Assembly (NCBI GenBank): GCA_038231495.1
Contig: JBBRLG010000247.1
Coordinates: 1 to 10,492 of the forward strand
DNA from: JBBRLG01 sp038231495
GTDB taxonomy: Bacteria > Planctomycetota > Planctomycetia > Gemmatales > Gemmataceae
Length of the DNA: 10,492 bases
Reading direction: 5' to 3'
This document shows, piece after piece, positions 7,457 to 10,492 of the stretch (its first letter is position 1; each line of letters starts with the position of its first letter). The notes beneath the pieces are model-generated. The model saw only the letters and a program-made list of their open reading frames with translations, did no database searches and was not told the origin of the DNA. A program made the translations under genes and the position numbers.

Positions 7457-7707
7457 GCCTGGTTCCAAAGCCGCCACGAGGCAACCGGTGGAATTCGTTT
7501 CATTCGCCCACCCACACACCCCCCCGAACGAATTTCCGAAGGTGGAACTTCTGGCCGGGCAAAGACTTAAAGCATTCGTTTCAGGTGGCCCCCCAGCGCC
7601 ACGTCTGTGACCAAGGGTTGCTTTCTTTGCCACCCCCGTTTGAACCATGCCCGTCCGCCGCTCTGCCACCATCTTCCGCCAGAGGCGGAAAGCGCTATCG
7701 CAAACCC

Positions 7708-7764
7708 TTTTTTGTGCAAAGCCCCTCACCCCCAACCCCTCTCCCCCAAGGGGAGAGGGGCTTT
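7708..7764 (+). repeat. C-rich palindromic REP-like element
   Basis: The core is an 11-bp perfect stem, CCCCTCTCCCC (7736-7746) against GGGGAGAGGGG (7750-7760), with a 3-base loop. A second, competing pairing exists between AAAGCCCCT (7718-7726) and AGGGGCTTT (7756-7764). The CCCTCACCCCCAACCCCTC type of sequence is a common kind of intergenic palindrome in GC-rich bacteria, which makes an interspersed repeat the likeliest call. It lies far from either neighbouring gene. Confidence 0.7.
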
Positions 7765-7900
7765 CCGGACAGCCTCTGAGTCCCGACGCCTTTTGCCCCC
7801 GCGCCCCCAATTCCTCCTCGGCAGACCGTCCCATCCCAGGAGCGTGCGCTTTTTATCCAAATATCGAATAAGATCGAACGAAATAGTGATAACCGCACTT

Positions 7901-8035
7901 GTAACCGTTCACCGGCATCAACTTATCCCCCCCTTACGAAGGGGGGTAGGGGGGGTCAAGAACGATTGCAGTATTCTGTCATGGCGTCTCACCCCCCCCT
8001 ACCCCCCCTTCTGTAAGGGGGGAGTGAACGGTTAC
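7901..8035. mobile_element. MITE, 135 bp, 12-bp perfect TIRs, flanked by 8-bp target duplication
   Basis: GTAACCGTTCAC (7901-7912) is the exact reverse complement of GTGAACGGTTAC (8024-8035). Directly abutting the outer ends is the perfect 8-bp direct repeat CCGCACTT (7893-7900 and 8036-8043), as expected for a target-site duplication. Inside, two C/G-run arms (about 7926-7956 and 7991-8023) are also inverted copies of each other, leaving a centre of about 34 bases. There is no open reading frame for a transposase, so it would need one in trans. Ends beginning GTAA with 8-bp duplications are typical of IS66-family insertion sequences, so an IS66-related transposase is the best guess. The element ends 37 bases before the kinase-FGE start codon and could alter that gene's expression. 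Confidence 0.85.
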
Positions 8036-8072
8036 CCGCACTTCCCCCGTGGAAACTCCGTGAGGTGCCCCG

Positions 8073-10322
8073 ATGTTCGACTTTGAATTCTTCGGTTCCG
8101 TCGCCGCCGCCCTGGCCGTCGCGGCACCCGTGGTCAAAAACCTGGGCGATATCCTCGTCGGCGGCCGGAAGATTTACAATTTCGCCGCCGACATCCTTGG
8201 CCGCTTCGGCCAAAAGGTGCCGCCCGCGCGGCAGCAAGAGGTAATCCTGGCGAATCTGGCCCAGGCCGCAGCGATGCCGCCGCTGGAGTTCGCGAAGAGA
8301 GCGCGGCAAGTCGTGGACGCCGCCATTCCGGAGGCGGCGGCGGAGGTGCGCCAGGGGATCACCGACTACATCGCGCTGATGCCCGCACGCATCCGGCAGA
8401 ACTTCGCCCGCCCCGACGACCCGACCGGCACAACAGTCCCAGTCGCGTTCGCCGTGCAACGGCCCGAAGACTTGGTGCCGTTTCTGCCGCCGCGCCCGCC
8501 GATGTTCAAGGAGGGTGATTCGCCACCCGAAGCGTCCCGCTGGATTCTAATTGAGCGGCTTGCCATTGGCGGCTTCGGTGAGGTCTGGAAGGCCCGCAGC
8601 AAGACCATGCAGAACAGCTTTTCGGCCTTCAAGTTTTGCCTCGACCCCGAATCCCAGCGCCTGGTACTCGAACACGAAATGGAGAACATCGAGCTGGTCA
8701 AGAACGAGTTGGTCGATCACCCGAACATCGTCAAGTTGATGGACGCCCACATCGACGGGCCGACCCCCTGGCTGCAATACGAATACATCCCCGGCGGCGA
8801 TCTCGGCCAACTCGTGGCCACCTGGCCGAACGACATTGCGATTCGTTCCCCGATGGCCGTCGAGAAGATCGGCATCCTGGCCGACACGCTCGACCATTGC
8901 CACAACCGCATCGTGCAGGACGGTATCCGCAAAGCCGTCATTCACCGCGACATGAAGCCGGCCAACGTCCTCATCGGCAGAAGCGGCACCCTCAAAATCA
9001 CGGATTTCGGCATCAGCGACACGCAAGCCCGGCAAGCCCTGGACGAGGCGCGGATCGCCACTGTCTCCGGCATGACCTGTTCCACGCCGTCGTTGCTGCG
9101 CTGGGCCAACACGCCGATGTACGCCTCGCCCCAACAGAAGGAAGGCAAAAAAGCCCACCCGGCCGATGATGTCCACGCCCTCGGCGTCATGCTCTATCAG
9201 ATGATTCTCGGCAACATCAATCGCCCGCTGAACATCGACTATATCAGCGTGTTGGAACGCAAGCACGTTTGTCGCGAGTTGATCGCGCTGCTTTCCCAGA
9301 GTATCGCCAGCGACCGCGAAGACCGCTACCAGCACGCGGGCGAATTCGGTGAAGCGTTGAAACGCCTGCCGAAGAAACTGATCGTCGAATCGGTGGTCGT
9401 GAGCAAAGAGGACCACCGCAAGCAGCTTTTCACGCAAATCGATCGCGTGGCCGCCGACGCCAAGACCAAGAACGACACGGCTCGCCAGCAACTGGAACGC
9501 CGCGAGTGGGCGGGAGCCGTCAAGACGCTGGAAACCGTGTTCCATCCGGTGTTCCGCGACGCTGACTTGTACGAGCGCGCCATCGCCCACCGCGACGGCA
9601 TGCGTTTCCTCAACGGCCTCGGCATGGAGTTTGCGCTCGTCCCCAAGGGCACCTTTTGGATGGGCGGCAGCAACGGAACCTGCGGCGACAAGCAGGTGAC
9701 GATTGACCGCGACTTCTACCTTGGCGTCTATCCCGTCACGCAGGAGGAATGGCAGAAGGTCATGGGTGCCAACCCCAGCCACTTCCAGAAGGGCGGCAAG
9801 GGGGCAGACAAGCTGACCGGCATCTCTGATGCCGACTTCAAGCGCTTGCCGGTTGAGACTGTTTCCTGGGAGCACTGCCAGCAGTTCGTTCAGAAGTTGA
9901 ACGAAAAAATGAAGGAAAGTGGATGGATGTACCGCTTGCCGCGCGAGGCGGAATGGGAATATGCTTGTCGGGGTGGGGCTACCTCTCAAACCGATTGCAG
10001 TTGGAGCTATTACTTCCGCTCATCCACGAATACCCTCTCGGCGCAGCAAGCGAACTTCTCCGACTCCGCGCTTGAACGTACCTCGCGGGTCGGTTCGTAT
10101 GAGTCGAACGCCTTGAGTCTCTACGACATGCACGGTAACGTCTGGGAATGGTGTGAAGACGCCTACGACGGCTCGTTCCGAGTGCGCCGGGGCGGCAGCT
10201 GGGGCGGCTCTGCCGAGCGCTGCGCCGCGGCGTACCGGGGCTGGAACACGCCGACGTACGCGCTCTACGACCTGGGCTTGCGTCTGGCCCGAGTTCCCGT
10301 TCGGTCGCGAGGCAAGAAGTAG
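8073..10322 (+). CDS. Ser/Thr protein kinase fused to an FGE/SUMF1-type C-type-lectin-fold domain
   Basis: The 749-residue protein has four parts. An N-terminal helical region (1-145) has a mildly hydrophobic segment near 8-30 and a proline-rich linker near 136-143. The kinase domain (about 157-432) keeps Lys187, HRDMKPAN (291-298) and DFG (311-313); the first Gly of the Gly-rich loop is Ala164, and APE reads SPQQ. It should be active. A charged helical linker (about 440-510) follows. The SUMF1-type domain (about 514-742) shows VTQEEW, LPREAEWEYACRGG (622-635), HGNVWEWC (687-694) and GGSW (707-710). Of the two FGE active-site cysteines only the second position is Cys (717); the first is Gly, so sulfatase-activating chemistry is unlikely and a binding role is favoured. 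The start is fixed by GAGGTG at 8062-8067, five bases before ATG 8073. A MITE lies just upstream. Confidence 0.93.
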   Translation: MFDFEFFGSVAAALAVAAPVVKNLGDILVGGRKIYNFAADILGRFGQKVPPARQQEVILANLAQAAAMPPLEFAKRARQVVDAAIPEAAAEVRQGITDYIALMPARIRQNFARPDDPTGTTVPVAFAVQRPEDLVPFLPPRPPMFKEGDSPPEASRWILIERLAIGGFGEVWKARSKTMQNSFSAFKFCLDPESQRLVLEHEMENIELVKNELVDHPNIVKLMDAHIDGPTPWLQYEYIPGGDLGQLVATWPNDIAIRSPMAVEKIGILADTLDHCHNRIVQDGIRKAVIHRDMKPANVLIGRSGTLKITDFGISDTQARQALDEARIATVSGMTCSTPSLLRWANTPMYASPQQKEGKKAHPADDVHALGVMLYQMILGNINRPLNIDYISVLERKHVCRELIALLSQSIASDREDRYQHAGEFGEALKRLPKKLIVESVVVSKEDHRKQLFTQIDRVAADAKTKNDTARQQLERREWAGAVKTLETVFHPVFRDADLYERAIAHRDGMRFLNGLGMEFALVPKGTFWMGGSNGTCGDKQVTIDRDFYLGVYPVTQEEWQKVMGANPSHFQKGGKGADKLTGISDADFKRLPVETVSWEHCQQFVQKLNEKMKESGWMYRLPREAEWEYACRGGATSQTDCSWSYYFRSSTNTLSAQQANFSDSALERTSRVGSYESNALSLYDMHGNVWEWCEDAYDGSFRVRRGGSWGGSAERCAAAYRGWNTPTYALYDLGLRLARVPVRSRGKK
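10203..10274 (+). other. Candidate variable region of a diversity-generating retroelement target
   Basis: This covers residues 711-734, just after GGSW in the FGE-type domain. It is the place where diversity-generating retroelement (DGR) targets carry their variable residues. Positions expected to vary read Gly711, Gly712, Arg716, Tyr721, Gly723, Tyr729, Leu731, Tyr732 and Asp733. Their codons are GGC, GGC, CGC, TAC, GGC, TAC, CTC, TAC and GAC, all of the NNC type that adenine mutagenesis of AAC codons gives. Framework codons such as Cys717, Arg722 and Pro727 fit the fold. No template repeat or reverse transcriptase is in the window, so this is inference. Confidence 0.35.
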
Positions 10323-10369
10323 CAAGAATGGAGCGTAGGCCGACGGGCGGAGCCGGAGCGGATGGCGTC

Positions 10370-10424
10370 AGCGGTACTTTGGAGTGCGGCGGCTCGACAC
10401 CGCTTTCTTTCTTTTCTTTCTTTC
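10370..10424 (+). terminator. Possible terminator after the kinase-FGE gene
   Basis: AGCGGT (10370-10375) can pair with ACCGCT (10399-10404) across a GC-rich loop of 23 bases that contains further small pairings. The stem is followed directly by a T-rich run (10404-10424). Placement about 48 bases after the stop codon fits a Rho-independent terminator, but the stem is only 6 bp, the loop is long and the T run is broken by Cs. Confidence 0.35.
10403..10424 (+). repeat. 22-nt homopyrimidine mirror repeat
   Basis: The run of CTTT units with one central CTTTT reads the same forwards and backwards on one strand, with its centre between 10413 and 10414. All 22 bases are pyrimidines. Such mirror repeats can form intramolecular triplex DNA under supercoiling. 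It overlaps the possible terminator. Confidence 0.75.
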
Positions 10425-10492
10425 GCACCAGGCCGGCGGTAAATGAAGAAGGAGAGGATCGCCTCCCCCGGCTTTACGGCACCCAAAAGAAA
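10425..10492 (+). other. Right-edge stretch, possible start of another gene
   Basis: An ATG at 10443 opens a frame (MKKERIASPGF...) that stays open to the window end, 16 codons. No clear ribosome-binding site precedes it and the piece is too short to judge. No reverse transcriptase or DGR accessory gene can be recognised in these bases. Confidence 0.15.

Larger units (their letters stand above)
7344..7892. other. Gene-free, repeat-rich intergenic stretch
   Basis: No gene is supported here. Open frames on both strands give proline/arginine-rich low-complexity products without ribosome-binding sites and cross the palindromes. Contents are a partial and a full copy of a C-rich palindromic repeat (7364-7397 and 7708-7764, inverted), TTGGCG/CGCCAA half-sites (7413-7456), a 7-bp hairpin TTCCGCC-AGA-GGCGGAA (7674-7690), and an AT-rich island at about 7851-7892. 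The island stands out in this GC-rich sequence and may have held the promoter of the kinase-FGE gene. I could not define convincing -35 and -10 boxes in it. Confidence 0.6.

Noticed and set aside
7387..7834. Open frames of 130-160 residues on both strands in the kinase-TPR/kinase-FGE gap
   Set aside because: They run through C-rich palindromes, give proline/arginine-rich low-complexity products and lack ribosome-binding sites.
7893..8043. CRISPR array or tandem repeat
   Set aside because: There are only two inverted arms and one pair of short flanking direct repeats; there are no regularly spaced direct repeats with unique spacers.
8547..9989. A 480-residue minus-strand open frame opposite the kinase-FGE gene
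   Set aside because: It is antisense to the intact kinase catalytic motifs and FGE domain, has no recognisable domain and no ribosome-binding site.
9612..10298. Functional sulfatase-activating formylglycine-generating enzyme
   Set aside because: Only one of the two active-site cysteine positions is Cys (717); the other is Gly, and no sulfatase gene is nearby.

Overview
The window looks like chromosomal DNA of a planctomycete, most likely a Gemmata-like one. The support is a GC-rich genome, a short prepilin-type DUF1559 protein with the H-X9-DG signature, very large Ser/Thr-kinase proteins fused to TPR arrays or to a formylglycine-generating-enzyme (FGE/SUMF1-type) domain, and long intergenic regions full of palindromic repeats. 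This assignment rests on protein architecture; no rRNA or other marker gene is present.

Layout, left to right. Positions 1-304 hold no confident gene but contain a 26-bp-arm inverted repeat. A P-II-like signalling protein (305-619) and a secreted beta-propeller-like protein (630-1478) form a tight two-gene unit, followed by a near-perfect 47-nt palindrome that shares a 13-mer with the first inverted repeat. A small unrecognised protein (1686-2000) and a DUF1559 pseudopilin (2106-2792) follow on the same strand. A tandem-PilZ protein lies on the minus strand (2822-3565), convergent with the pseudopilin and with a good sigma70-like promoter. Divergent from it is a 1,179-residue protein (3804-7343) with a degenerate kinase domain and at least 18 TPR units. 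A 730-bp gene-free stretch follows, with several palindromic repeats and one clear miniature transposable element at 7901-8035: 12-bp perfect terminal inverted repeats flanked by an 8-bp perfect target duplication. The element ends 37 bp before a 749-residue kinase-FGE fusion (8073-10322), which has a complete set of kinase catalytic residues. The last 170 bases carry a possible terminator and a 22-nt pyrimidine mirror repeat, but no complete gene.

How the genes may work together. Most of the products look like sensing, signalling or surface proteins (P-II, PilZ, two kinase-type proteins, a pseudopilin). Apart from the P-II/propeller pair, spacing does not support a single operon. The most interesting points are: (1) the C-terminus of the kinase-FGE protein, whose codon pattern resembles the variable region of a diversity-generating retroelement target, although no reverse transcriptase or template repeat is in the window; (2) the intact MITE directly upstream of that gene; and (3) the probable pseudokinase on a giant TPR scaffold.
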